From: an uncultured Lachnospiraceae bacterium
GTDB taxonomy: Bacteria > Bacillota > Clostridia > Lachnospirales > Lachnospiraceae
NCBI GenBank assembly: GCA_910576975.1
Contig: CAJTJY010000011.1
Span: 4,594 to 22,892 of the forward strand
Length of the DNA stretch: 18,299 nucleotides
Direction: 5' to 3'
Part shown: piece by piece, positions 1 to 7,500 of the stretch
How the letters are laid out: each line of letters opens with the position of its first letter
Numbering within the stretch: the first letter of the stretch is position 1
Position numbers and translations under genes: made by a program
Notes under the pieces: generated by a model
Database searches by the model: none
The model's input: the letters and a program-made list of their open reading frames with translations, nothing else
Told to the model about the DNA's origin: nothing

Positions 1-104
1 TTAAGGATATCGGTTTTCATGTTGGAAATGTCATCTTTCATGTTAAGGATATCGGTTTTCATGTTGGAAATGTCATCTTTCATGTTAAGGATATCGGTTT
101 TCAT
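1..104. repeat. Tandem 42-bp repeat inside the coiled-coil gene
   Basis: A 42-bp unit occurs at 42-83. It is preceded by an identical copy that lacks only its first base at the window edge (1-41) and followed by a first half copy from 84 to about 104. The copies are identical at DNA level. Each unit encodes two heptads, so changes in copy number lengthen or shorten the coiled coil without breaking frame. Identity between copies suggests recent duplication or ongoing slippage. Confidence 0.85.
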
Positions 105-194
105 ATTCTGTATTTCAGATTTCATATTCCGCATATCAAATTTCATGCCCAGCAATTCAGAAAGAATTAAATCGAGTTTTTCCGTATCAGTCAT
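1..194 (-). CDS. Heptad-repeat coiled-coil protein of unknown function, N-terminal part
   Basis: This is the N-terminal 64 residues of a minus-strand gene that leaves the window at its left edge. The ATG at 194-192 follows an excellent AAGGAGGTG ribosome binding site at about 201-209. The protein begins MTDTEKLDLILSELLGMKFD and then becomes a run of seven-residue units such as NMKTDIL and NMKDDIS, with Met and Ile/Leu at regular heptad spacing. That pattern predicts a long parallel coiled coil. No signal peptide or membrane segment is visible in this part. Short proteins of this style are common as hypotheticals in Firmicutes genomes, and I do not know a function. The C-terminus is outside the window, so length and any second domain cannot be judged. 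The reading frame is open throughout and the start is convincing. Confidence 0.8.
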   Translation of the reverse strand, partial: MTDTEKLDLILSELLGMKFDMRNMKSEIQNMKTDILNMKDDISNMKTDILNMKDDISNMKTDIL

Positions 195-220
195 AATTTT
201 CACCTCCTTTTCTTGAAGCG

Positions 221-249
221 ATTGTATCACATATCATCCGTAAAGTCTA
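221..249 (-). promoter_or_regulatory. Candidate promoter of the coiled-coil gene
   Basis: Read on the minus strand, TAGACT (249-244) and TACAAT (226-221) are separated by 17 bp. The -10 is preceded by TGA, giving an extended -10. It sits about 27 bp upstream of the start codon at 194, so the transcript would have a short leader carrying the AAGGAGGTG site. Confidence 0.5.
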
Positions 250-271
250 GACAGGGGTCAAAATTTATAGG

Positions 272-300
272 TTGACTTAGGGGAGAGAACATGATAGGAT
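272..300 (+). promoter_or_regulatory. Candidate promoter of nrdDG
   Basis: TTGACT (272-277) and TAGGAT (295-300) are separated by 17 bp. The -35 is strong and the -10 matches four of six consensus bases. A start near 307 would place both NrdR-like boxes just downstream, where a bound repressor could block transcription. No better-spaced promoter is obvious between here and nrdD. Confidence 0.4.
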
Positions 301-308
301 AGAGTCTA

Positions 309-365
309 AAACTATATATAGTAGTTTGGATAAAAAAATAATGAGAAAATAACTATATCCGGTGT
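309..365 (+). promoter_or_regulatory. Pair of NrdR-box-like operators upstream of nrdD
   Basis: Two 16-bp sites resemble the NrdR box, whose family consensus is about ACAC-TATAT-ATAG-TGT. Site 1 is 309-324, with a perfect CTATATATAG core. Site 2 is 350-365, with core CTATATCCGG followed by TGT. The matching bases of the two sites are 41 bp apart, close to four helical turns, so both lie on one face of the helix. NrdR is the dATP-sensing repressor of ribonucleotide reductase genes and usually binds tandem boxes. The position upstream of nrdD supports this reading. No nrdR gene is in the window. Confidence 0.6.
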
Positions 366-456
366 CTGCAGTTTTCAGATCGCATTACTGGCATTACAAG
401 AGAGAACGTAAAATTGTTGATGTTTACACAAGATGCCCATAGAACGGAGGGAAAGC

Positions 457-2586
457 ATGAAGAAGGATTTTAAAGTTGTGAAAAAGGACGGAACAAAGGA
501 GGAATTTAATGTTCAAAAAGTAGTGGTTGCGGTGAACAAATCTGCATACCGCGCATTGATTAAATTCACAGATGAGGAATTAGAGTTTATCTGTCAGTTT
601 GTGGAGGAAAAGGTAGAAGCCATGGGGATGAAAGAAATTAAAATTGCCCAGATGCATAATATCGTGGAAGGAGCGTTAGAAAAGGTGAATCCATCCGTGG
701 CAAAGAGTTACCGGGATTACCGCAATTATAAACAGGATTTTGTGCAAATGTTAGATGAAGTTTATAAAAAAAGCCAGTCTATCATGTATATTGGTGATAA
801 GGAAAACTCCAATACAGACAGTGCCTTGGTGTCTACGAAACGGAGCTTGATATTCAATCAGCTTAACAAAGAATTGTATCAGAAGTTTTTTATGACCACG
901 GAGGAAATTCAGGCATGCCGGGACGGCTACTTGTATGTGCATGATATGTCAGCCAGGAGAGATACTATGAATTGCTGTCTGTTTGATGTGGAAAATGTGC
1001 TCCGGGGAGGATTTGAGATGGGCAATCTTTGGTATAATGAGCCTAAGACCCTGGACGTTGCTTTTGACGTGATCGGGGATATCGTCTTAAGCGCCGCAAG
1101 CCAGCAGTATGGTGGATTTACGGTTCCAAGCGTGGAGAAGATTTTAGAGCCATATGCAGAAAAATCATATAAAAAATATAAAGACCGTTATCAGCAATTG
1201 GGGTTGAGCGAAGAACGTGCCGAAGAAGAAACTCTGAAAGACATCAAAAGGGATCTGGAACAGGGAGTGCAGGGATGGGAATACAAGTTTAATTCTGTTT
1301 CTTCCAGCCGGGGAGACTATCCTTTTATAACCATGACTTTCGGAACAGGAATGGGACGATTCGCTAGAATGGCGTCAGTTGCCATGCTCAATGTCCGCAG
1401 AAAAGGACAGGGGAAGGAAGAGTGCAAAAAGCCGGTATTGTTTCCAAAGCTGGTATTTTTATATGATGAAAATCTTCATGGACCAGGGAAAGAGTTGGAA
1501 GAAGTATTTGAAGCAGGAATTGAATGTTCCAGAAAGACGATGTATCCGGACTGGCTAAGCCTTACAGGGAAAGGATATATTCCCAGCATGTATAAGCAGT
1601 ATGGAGAAATTATCAGCCCCATGGGATGTCGTGCGTTTTTGTCTCCCTGGTATGAGAGAGGCGGCATGAATCCCGCAGATGAGAAAGATCATCCAGTATT
1701 TGTAGGGCGTTTCAATATTGGCGTGGTGAGCCTGCACTTGCCTATGATTTTAGCAAAGTCCAGGCAGGAGAACCGGGATTTTTATGAGGTCTTGGACTAT
1801 TATCTGGAATTGATCCGCCAGCTCCATATCCGTACTTATGCATATTTGGGAGAGATGCGGGCGAGCACGAATCCGCTTGCTTATTGCGAAGGAGGATTTT
1901 ACAAAGGGCATTTGGGAATTCATGACAAGATTAAGCCTTTGCTTAAGACTGCGACAGCGTCTTTTGGGATTACGGCGTTTAATGAGCTTCAAAGGCTGTA
2001 TAATGGAAAATCCTTGGTTGAGGACGGGCAGTTTGCGATAGAGGTGTTAGAGCATATTAACGAAAAGATCAATGAGTATAAAAAAGAGGACGGAAATCTT
2101 TATGCCATTTATGCGACTCCGGCAGAGAATCTCTGCGGCCTGCAAGTCAGACAATTCCGAGAGAAATACGGGATTGTGGAAAACGTATCTGACCGGGAAT
2201 ACGTCAGCAATGGCTTCCACTGTCATGTGACAGAGGAGATTACCCCTATTGAGAAGCAGGACTTAGAGTATCGGTTCTGGGAATTGAGCAATGGCGGAAA
2301 GATTCAGTATGTGAAATATCCTATTGATTATAATATTGAAGCCGTAAAGACCTTGGTGCGCCGCGCAATGGAGATGGGATTTTACGAGGGCGTCAATTTG
2401 TCTCTTGCTTACTGTGATGACTGTGGCCATCAGGAACTTGACATGGATGTGTGTCCTAAATGCGGCAGTCGTAATTTGACGAAGATTGACCGCATGAACG
2501 GATACCTTTCTTATTCCAGAGTCAAAGGGGACACACGGCTCAATGATGCAAAGATGGCGGAAATATCAGAACGCAAGAGCATGTAA
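457..2586 (+). CDS. nrdD: Anaerobic (class III) ribonucleoside-triphosphate reductase, glycyl radical enzyme
   Basis: NrdD reduces ribonucleoside triphosphates to deoxyribonucleotides without oxygen, using a glycyl radical. The product is 709 residues, close to E. coli NrdD (712). Residues 3 to about 95 form an ATP-cone, the allosteric domain that senses ATP/dATP. The MGCRAFLSPW motif carries the thiyl-radical cysteine, here Cys391, followed by the GRFNIGVVSLHLP segment typical of the barrel. Near the C-terminus Cys653, Cys656, Cys666 and Cys669 form the zinc site. The radical glycine is Gly682 in RMNGYLS. The ATG at 457 is preferred because ACGGAGGGAAAGC immediately precedes it; the in-frame ATG at 433 lacks such a site. 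Its activase gene nrdG starts 12 bp downstream. NrdR-like boxes upstream suggest dATP-dependent repression. Confidence 0.97.
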   Translation: MKKDFKVVKKDGTKEEFNVQKVVVAVNKSAYRALIKFTDEELEFICQFVEEKVEAMGMKEIKIAQMHNIVEGALEKVNPSVAKSYRDYRNYKQDFVQMLDEVYKKSQSIMYIGDKENSNTDSALVSTKRSLIFNQLNKELYQKFFMTTEEIQACRDGYLYVHDMSARRDTMNCCLFDVENVLRGGFEMGNLWYNEPKTLDVAFDVIGDIVLSAASQQYGGFTVPSVEKILEPYAEKSYKKYKDRYQQLGLSEERAEEETLKDIKRDLEQGVQGWEYKFNSVSSSRGDYPFITMTFGTGMGRFARMASVAMLNVRRKGQGKEECKKPVLFPKLVFLYDENLHGPGKELEEVFEAGIECSRKTMYPDWLSLTGKGYIPSMYKQYGEIISPMGCRAFLSPWYERGGMNPADEKDHPVFVGRFNIGVVSLHLPMILAKSRQENRDFYEVLDYYLELIRQLHIRTYAYLGEMRASTNPLAYCEGGFYKGHLGIHDKIKPLLKTATASFGITAFNELQRLYNGKSLVEDGQFAIEVLEHINEKINEYKKEDGNLYAIYATPAENLCGLQVRQFREKYGIVENVSDREYVSNGFHCHVTEEITPIEKQDLEYRFWELSNGGKIQYVKYPIDYNIEAVKTLVRRAMEMGFYEGVNLSLAYCDDCGHQELDMDVCPKCGSRNLTKIDRMNGYLSYSRVKGDTRLNDAKMAEISERKSM

Positions 2587-2598
2587 GGAGATTTTGTC

Positions 2599-3090
2599 AT
2601 GAGATACCACAATATTACAAAGGATGATATGCTTAATGGCGACGGGCTTCGTGTCGTTTTATGGGTGTCTGGCTGTTCCCATTGTTGTAAGGACTGCCAA
2701 AATCCTGTCACATGGGATCCCAACGGCGGGCTAGTGTTTGATGAAGAGGCAAAACAGGAGCTGTTTGCAGAACTTTCCAAAGAGTATATTTCCGGGATTA
2801 CGCTAAGCGGGGGAGATCCGTTGTATTATGGAAATCGTACAGCGGTGGGGAGGCTGATAAAGGAGATCAGGGAAAAATTTCCGGCAAAGACGATCTGGTT
2901 GTATACGGGATTTGTCTGGGAAACGATTTTTGATCTGGAACTTGTAAAAGATCTGGATGTGCTGGTGGATGGAGAATTCATTGTAGAACAAAAAGATGAT
3001 CAGTTATATTGGCGGGGAAGTGCCAATCAGAGAGTGATCGATGTTGCAGCGACGCTGCAACAGGAAAAAATTGTTTTGCACTGTGAATAA
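2599..3090 (+). CDS. nrdG: Anaerobic ribonucleotide reductase activating protein, radical SAM
   Basis: NrdG uses a 4Fe-4S cluster and S-adenosylmethionine to install the glycyl radical on NrdD. The product is 163 residues; E. coli NrdG has 154. The radical-SAM cysteines follow the NrdG spacing CxxxCxxC at Cys26, Cys30 and Cys33 within SGCSHCCKDCQNP; Cys29 is an extra cysteine. The TLSGGDPLY segment matches the SAM-contacting GGDP motif. A GGAG site lies before the start, and only 12 bp separate it from nrdD, so the two are surely cotranscribed. A large inverted repeat begins 10 bp after the stop codon. Confidence 0.96.
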   Translation: MRYHNITKDDMLNGDGLRVVLWVSGCSHCCKDCQNPVTWDPNGGLVFDEEAKQELFAELSKEYISGITLSGGDPLYYGNRTAVGRLIKEIREKFPAKTIWLYTGFVWETIFDLELVKDLDVLVDGEFIVEQKDDQLYWRGSANQRVIDVAATLQQEKIVLHCE

Positions 3091-3099
3091 TGCATAAAC

Positions 3100-3388
3100 T
3101 TTGAATTTCCTTATTTTGTATTTTATAGTGCCAAAAGGAGGCTGCCGCATGAATGGATTCGCTTGGTCAAAAGGTTTCCATTGCAAAGCAATGCAAACAA
3201 AATGCACAAAGATTATCTTGGAAGGCTAGCTTTCCAAGATAATCTTTGTGCATCCTGTCTTTGCCGCATCAGCGGCAAGACCTTTGGAACAAGTGAATGT
3301 CTTCGTGCGACACCCCCTTTTGACCAAGCGAATCCATTCGCGCGACAGCCTTTTTGGCACTATGAATTGCAAAATGGGGAAGCTCAAA
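3100..3388. repeat. 289-bp nested inverted repeat (MITE-like element or structured RNA)
   Basis: Outer arms at about 3100-3174 and 3315-3388 are inverted copies of roughly 75 bp with about ten differences and a small indel. Most conserved is the segment reading ATAGTGCCAAAA then GAATGGATTCGCTTGGTC. Inside are three further hairpins: CATTGC/GCAATG at 3179-3193; perfect 22-bp arms at 3202-3223 and 3232-3253; and TTGCCGC/GCGGCAA at 3261-3278. No transposase is present, and no clear target duplication flanks it. Frames through it give a low-complexity peptide with no recognisable domain. It fills most of the gap between nrdG and the chemotaxis gene. No T-tract follows the hairpins, so it is not a standard terminator. 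Confidence 0.8.
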
Positions 3389-3400
3389 TACATAAACAAG

Positions 3401-3429
3401 TTGACAATATTCCCTAAATATAGGATAAT
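3401..3429 (+). promoter_or_regulatory. Sigma-A promoter of the chemotaxis receptor gene
   Basis: A perfect TTGACA (3401-3406) is followed after 17 bp by GATAAT (3424-3429), five of six -10 matches. Transcription would start near 3436. It lies 12 bp after the end of the large inverted repeat and 34 bp before the chosen start codon. Confidence 0.75.
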
Positions 3430-3463
3430 TATATCAAATATGAATGTTTGGGGGACAAACGAT

Positions 3464-5284
3464 ATGAAAAATACTGTGAATGCAAGTAAAAAAAACGGCA
3501 GAGGAATGAAAAGCCTTGCCACAATGGTGGTCCTGGTCGTATTTATGCTGATTGCAGCTACTGCTGCTTGTCTCGGAGGTCTTGGTATTTTCTTTCTCCG
3601 GCAATCAATGACGGAGTCGATTGAAGAACATGAGACTACCAAGAATCAGGATTACCGGACAGAGATAAAATCTCAGATTCAAGCGGCAGTCGCTATTGCG
3701 CAGGGGTTTTATGACTGGGCGGAAAGTGGCGACATTTCTGAAGAAGAAGCCAAAAAACAGGCAAAGGAGACCATTCGTAACATACGTTATCGGGATGATG
3801 ACTCAGGCTATATATGGATTGACGGCGAGGACGGCATCTTGGTGATGCATCCGATCCTTACCGATCAGGAGGGAACGAACCGGATTGGCCTGACAGATCC
3901 CAATGGAGTAAAGGTTACGCAAGGAATCATAGACGCTGCAAAAAGCGGAGACGGTTTCCACGAATTCTCTTTTACGAAAGCAGACGGAGTCACCGTTGCG
4001 CCCAAAGTTGCCTATGGAGAGGAATTTAAGCCTTGGGGATGGGTGATTGCGACTGGTAATTATGTGGATGACATGAATGAGGAGATCGAAGTTACCAGGC
4101 AGCGGATTAATCAAGAATTTAAGCATATGATCATGTTATTTGGCGTAGCAGTCGTCTTTATCTTATTGCTTGCATTCATTGTTTCTTTGGGTTTTGGAAA
4201 GCGGCTGACATTAGGGATTAAGCGGATAGAAAGCCATCTCCATAGAACGGCAGAAGGGGATTTGTCTTTCCAAATTGATCCGAAGCTGACAAGAAGGGCC
4301 GATGAGATAGGAAATATCGCGCGTTCTTTGGACGGGGTGAAGAATTCTCTCGCTAGCATGATTGGAAATGTCAGTGATACGGGCAGTCATTTAAAGAGCA
4401 GCAGCGAAAAGTTCAGTCAGAAATTTGACAACATGAGCAGCAGTATTCAAAATGTGAATACCGCCATTGAAGAGCTTGCGTTAGGCGCAACCAGCCAGGC
4501 AGCTGAAACGGAAACGGTGAATAACAAGATTGTGGAACTTGGAAATGTGATTGAAGTGGAGAAGCAGGGAGTAGACAGACTGGAAGATTCTGTTTCCACG
4601 ATGATGCAGTGTTCTACGGGGGCATCGGACAGCATTGACTTATTACATAAAATTACAGATGTTACCATAAAGACTATCGCAGTGGTATACGAACAGACGA
4701 ATAAGAACAATGAATCTGCTGCGAATATCAATAAGGCAGTTGAAATTATCAAAGGGCTGGCAGAACAGACCAATTTGCTTTCGCTCAATGCGAGCATCGA
4801 GGCAGCGCGCGCTGGAGAAGCGGGAAGAGGATTTGCAGTGGTGGCCGAGGAGATCCGTAATCTTGCAGAAGAGTCTGCGAACAGTGCGGAAGAAATTGAA
4901 GGGATTGTCAGGGAACTTACTGGGAATGTCGCTATGTCGGTGGATAATATGCAGGTAGTATCCAAGAACGTGGAAGAGCAGCAAATGCAGTTAGAAGAAA
5001 CTCGCAAAGCCTTTAATCAGCTATATCAAGAGATTAAGATGGTTGAGGATGTGACCAAGGAAATCGGAAGCCAGACGAGCATTTTGGATTCTCTGAAACA
5101 GCTTGTGGCGGATTCTGTCAACAATCTTGCCAGCATTGTGGAAGAGAATGCGGCTTCCACAGAGGAGACCAGCGCAAGCATGCAGCTTGTAGCAGAAGGA
5201 ATAGAGGAGTGCAGCAAGGATACGCAGTCCCTGGTGAGCTTAAGCGCAAGACAGAATGAGGAGACTAAGAAGTTTAAGCTGTAA
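3464..5284 (+). CDS. Methyl-accepting chemotaxis protein with single Cache sensor
   Basis: This 606-residue transmembrane receptor should signal to the CheA/CheW kinase in response to a small extracellular ligand. The order is: short cytoplasmic N-terminus; membrane helix 1 at about 19-45; an extracellular sCache-type domain at about 60-195, including GYIWIDGEDGILVMHP and the late WGWVIATGNYVDD element; helix 2 at about 222-244; a HAMP linker at about 245-298; and a long signalling helix pair. The highly conserved hairpin tip EAARAGEAGRGFAVVAEEIR is at 446-465. I chose the ATG at 3464 because GGGGGAC lies about 9 bp before it and the promoter start is near 3436. The in-frame ATG at 3440 would be leaderless. 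No che or flagellar gene is in the window, and the ligand cannot be told. The gene is monocistronic, with its own promoter and terminator. Confidence 0.94.
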   Translation: MKNTVNASKKNGRGMKSLATMVVLVVFMLIAATAACLGGLGIFFLRQSMTESIEEHETTKNQDYRTEIKSQIQAAVAIAQGFYDWAESGDISEEEAKKQAKETIRNIRYRDDDSGYIWIDGEDGILVMHPILTDQEGTNRIGLTDPNGVKVTQGIIDAAKSGDGFHEFSFTKADGVTVAPKVAYGEEFKPWGWVIATGNYVDDMNEEIEVTRQRINQEFKHMIMLFGVAVVFILLLAFIVSLGFGKRLTLGIKRIESHLHRTAEGDLSFQIDPKLTRRADEIGNIARSLDGVKNSLASMIGNVSDTGSHLKSSSEKFSQKFDNMSSSIQNVNTAIEELALGATSQAAETETVNNKIVELGNVIEVEKQGVDRLEDSVSTMMQCSTGASDSIDLLHKITDVTIKTIAVVYEQTNKNNESAANINKAVEIIKGLAEQTNLLSLNASIEAARAGEAGRGFAVVAEEIRNLAEESANSAEEIEGIVRELTGNVAMSVDNMQVVSKNVEEQQMQLEETRKAFNQLYQEIKMVEDVTKEIGSQTSILDSLKQLVADSVNNLASIVEENAASTEETSASMQLVAEGIEECSKDTQSLVSLSARQNEETKKFKL

Positions 5285-5327
5285 TGATTGCGGATACGCC
5301 TTGAGAGCGGTAATTAAACGAAAGAAG

Positions 5328-5374
5328 AATGATGCAAGGTATGAGGATATTGCCATATCTTGCATCATTTTTTC
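5328..5374 (+). terminator. Intrinsic terminator after the chemotaxis receptor gene
   Basis: A 16-bp stem (5328-5343 with 5354-5369) contains a single G-T wobble and a ten-base loop, and is followed by a T-tract ending at 5373. It lies 44 bp after the stop codon, and the next promoter begins directly at 5375. Confidence 0.88.
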
Positions 5375-5403
5375 TTGACATTTTTCTCAAAAGATATTAT
5401 AGT
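5375..5403 (+). promoter_or_regulatory. Sigma-A promoter of the regulator-lysA operon
   Basis: A perfect TTGACA (5375-5380), a 17-bp spacer and TATAGT (5398-5403, five of six) make a strong promoter. The start would be near 5410, leaving a leader of only about 35 nt. That is too short for a lysine riboswitch. Confidence 0.8.
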
Positions 5404-5419
5404 ATTACTGATGAATACT
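5401..5419 (+). promoter_or_regulatory. Palindromic operator candidate overlapping the -10 and start site
   Basis: AGTATT (5401-5406) and AATACT (5414-5419) are exact inverted repeats separated by seven bases. The palindrome overlaps the end of the -10 and the predicted transcription start, a typical repressor position. The gene just downstream encodes a winged-helix regulator, so autoregulation is the simplest guess. No binding data can be drawn from sequence alone. Confidence 0.45.
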
Positions 5420-5444
5420 ACTATTGTTTTGGAAGGTGCGCCTT

Positions 5445-6182
5445 ATGGAAGATAAAAAATTGACAGAACATTTGACGTCTTTTGGCTTGACTGGACAGGA
5501 AGCAATAGTCTATCTGGAACTATTCCGCTCCGGCACCAGCAACGGTTATGAGCTGGCAAAGCGCATCGGAATTTCCCGATCTAATGTATACAAGGCTCTG
5601 GAAGGGTTGGCGGAGAAAGGTGCGGCATATACCAGCGAGGATACTTCCAGGAAGTATACGGCGGTGGAGTTAGAGGAATTCTGCCAGAATAAGATCCGCA
5701 GCCTTATGAAAAAGAAAGAGTTTCTGATGGAACATATTCCTAAGGGAAGAGAAGGGGCAGAAGGCTATATCACCATAGTCTCGGATGAAAATATCAAAAA
5801 TAAGATCCGTAATATGCTGGTGAAGGCAAAACAGCGGGTGTATCTGTCGATGTCTATTTATTATTTGCAACAGTTTGAGGCGGAATTACAAGAATTGATC
5901 GTAAGGGGCATCAAAGTGGTTGCTCTGATATCAGTTTCTGATGAGGCAGACAGCCAGAAGTTTTTAAATAATATGGCAAGGATTAAAGTATATGTTACCA
6001 CAGATAAGAAGAATCAGATTGGAATCATTACGGATTCCAGGCATGTGCTGACGGGAGAGCTTGGAAAAGGGAGGGAAAGCACCTGCCTGTATACTGGACA
6101 GAGAAACTTTGTTCAGGTGTTCAAGGATTCCATGAAAAATGAAATCCGGCTGCTAGAGTGCAACCCTGGAATGAATAAATAA
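5445..6182 (+). CDS. TrmB-family winged-helix transcriptional regulator
   Basis: The product is 245 residues. Residues 8-72 form a TrmB-type winged helix (LTSFGLTGQEAIVYLELF, then ELAKRIGISRSNVYKALEGL as helix-turn-helix, then a SRKYTAVE wing). Residues 75-97 look like a helical dimerisation linker. Residues 108-245 resemble the phospholipase-D-like effector domain that follows the DNA-binding domain in many TrmB proteins. The start at ATG 5445 has GGAAGG eight bases before it; an in-frame TTG at 5424 is less likely. It is 19 bp upstream of lysA and shares its promoter. Many family members sense sugars, but a ligand cannot be assigned here; linkage suggests a role in controlling lysA. A palindrome at 5401-5419 is a candidate binding site. 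Confidence 0.85.
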   Translation: MEDKKLTEHLTSFGLTGQEAIVYLELFRSGTSNGYELAKRIGISRSNVYKALEGLAEKGAAYTSEDTSRKYTAVELEEFCQNKIRSLMKKKEFLMEHIPKGREGAEGYITIVSDENIKNKIRNMLVKAKQRVYLSMSIYYLQQFEAELQELIVRGIKVVALISVSDEADSQKFLNNMARIKVYVTTDKKNQIGIITDSRHVLTGELGKGRESTCLYTGQRNFVQVFKDSMKNEIRLLECNPGMNK

Positions 6183-6201
6183 CGAAGGAGTAACGAGAGG
6201 C

Positions 6202-7476
6202 ATGAAGAAAGAACCATTTGTAACATACGAACAATTACAAGAGATTATCAAAAAATATCCAACGCCTTTTCATTTGTATGATGAAAAGGGAATTCGTGCG
6301 AATGCACAGGCTCTCAAAGAAGCCTTTTCCTGGAATAAGGGATTTAAAGAATATTTTGCAGTAAAAGCCACTCCCAATCCGTTTTTAATTAATATATTGA
6401 AAGAGTATGGCTGCGGCTGCGACTGTTCTTCCATGACGGAGCTGATGCTTGCAGACGCCCTGCATTTTAACGGGGAGGATGTTATGTTTTCCTCCAATGC
6501 CACTCCAGCGGAAGAATTTCAATTTGCAGACAAGATGGGGGCAATTATCAATTTAGATGACTTTACCCATATTGACTTTCTAGAAAAAACGATCGGGCGT
6601 ATTCCAGAAACGATTAGCTGCCGTTATAATCCTGGCGGGGTTTTTAAAATCAGTAACAGCATCATGGATAATCCAAACGACGCAAAATATGGATTTACGA
6701 CAGAACAGTTATTTGAAGGCTTTCGGGTTTTGAAAGAAAAAGGCGTGAAAAATTTTGGAATTCACGCATTTTTGGCAAGCAATACGGTTACGAATGAATA
6801 TTATCCAACCTTGGCAAAGACCCTGTTTGAGACGGCGGTAAAGCTTAAAGAAGAGACAGGGGCTAACATCCGTTTTATCAATCTTTCTGGTGGAATTGGA
6901 ATTCCTTATCGTCCAGATGAAGAACCCAATGACATTCGTGCCATCGGGGAAGGAGTGCGCAAGGTGTATCAGGAAATCCTGGTTCCGGCTAACATGGGAG
7001 ACGTGGCGATTTATGCGGAGCTGGGCCGCTTTATGACAGGACCATATGGCTGCCTGGTGACGACAGCCATCCATGAGAAGCATACGCATAAGGAATATAT
7101 TGGCTGTGATGCTTGTGCCGTGAATTTGATGCGTCCTGCCATGTACGGCGCATATCATCATATTACTGTAATGGGCAAAGAAGAGGATCCATGCGACCAT
7201 AAGTATGATATTACGGGCTCGCTTTGTGAAAATAATGATAAGTTTGCCATAGACCGGATGCTGCCCAAGATTGAGATCGGCGATCTTTTGTTAATTCATG
7301 ATACTGGAGCACACGGCTTTTCGATGGGCTATAATTATAATGGAAAATTAAAGTCGGCAGAGCTTTTGTTGAAAGAGGATGGCAGTGCGGAGCTGATTCG
7401 GCGTGCCGAGACGCCGCAGGATTACTTTGCGACATTTGATTGTTTTAATATTTTAAAAGACTGCCAAAAGAGATAA
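6202..7476 (+). CDS. lysA: Diaminopimelate decarboxylase (PLP fold-type III)
   Basis: LysA decarboxylates meso-diaminopimelate to L-lysine, the last step of lysine synthesis, using pyridoxal phosphate. The product is 424 residues, the usual length. The N-terminal alanine-racemase-like barrel carries the PLP lysine Lys55 in YFAVKATPNP. SGGIGIPY (229-236) is the glycine-rich phosphate-binding loop, and AELGRFMTGPYG matches the E-GR segment. In the C-terminal beta domain RPAMYGAYHHI and CENNDKF (Cys342, Glu343) match the substrate-binding CES-D motif. The D-x-GMNDL box of classical LysA reads DACAVNL here, so this is a divergent subgroup. I recognise similar Lachnospiraceae proteins annotated as LysA, but another amino-acid decarboxylase of this fold cannot be fully excluded. 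GAAGGAG precedes the ATG. It is cotranscribed with the TrmB-type gene. Confidence 0.87.
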   Translation: MKKEPFVTYEQLQEIIKKYPTPFHLYDEKGIRANAQALKEAFSWNKGFKEYFAVKATPNPFLINILKEYGCGCDCSSMTELMLADALHFNGEDVMFSSNATPAEEFQFADKMGAIINLDDFTHIDFLEKTIGRIPETISCRYNPGGVFKISNSIMDNPNDAKYGFTTEQLFEGFRVLKEKGVKNFGIHAFLASNTVTNEYYPTLAKTLFETAVKLKEETGANIRFINLSGGIGIPYRPDEEPNDIRAIGEGVRKVYQEILVPANMGDVAIYAELGRFMTGPYGCLVTTAIHEKHTHKEYIGCDACAVNLMRPAMYGAYHHITVMGKEEDPCDHKYDITGSLCENNDKFAIDRMLPKIEIGDLLLIHDTGAHGFSMGYNYNGKLKSAELLLKEDGSAELIRRAETPQDYFATFDCFNILKDCQKR

Positions 7477-7500
7477 AAATGCTGGGAAAGAGGAAATGTG

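Noticed and set aside
433..459. Further leader-motif copy before nrdD (CCATAGAACGGAGG resembles CATAGAATGGAG)
   Set aside because: Only about 14 bases resemble the ridA leader and no hairpin pair is present, so chance similarity around a ribosome binding site is sufficient.
3179..3278. CRISPR array suggested by repeated short palindromes
   Set aside because: The palindromes differ from one another and there are no regularly spaced identical repeats or cas genes.
3163..3417. Plus-strand frame of 84 codons between nrdG and the chemotaxis gene
   Set aside because: It lies almost entirely inside the nested inverted repeat and has a rare-residue, low-similarity composition. The arms explain its openness.
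3226..3642. Minus-strand frame of 138 codons
   Set aside because: It overlaps the promoter and the N-terminus of the clear chemotaxis gene on the other strand, and it has no start signal or domain.
5404..5444. Lysine riboswitch upstream of the regulator-lysA operon
   Set aside because: The leader is only about 40 bases, far shorter than the known lysine riboswitch, and shows none of its conserved stems.
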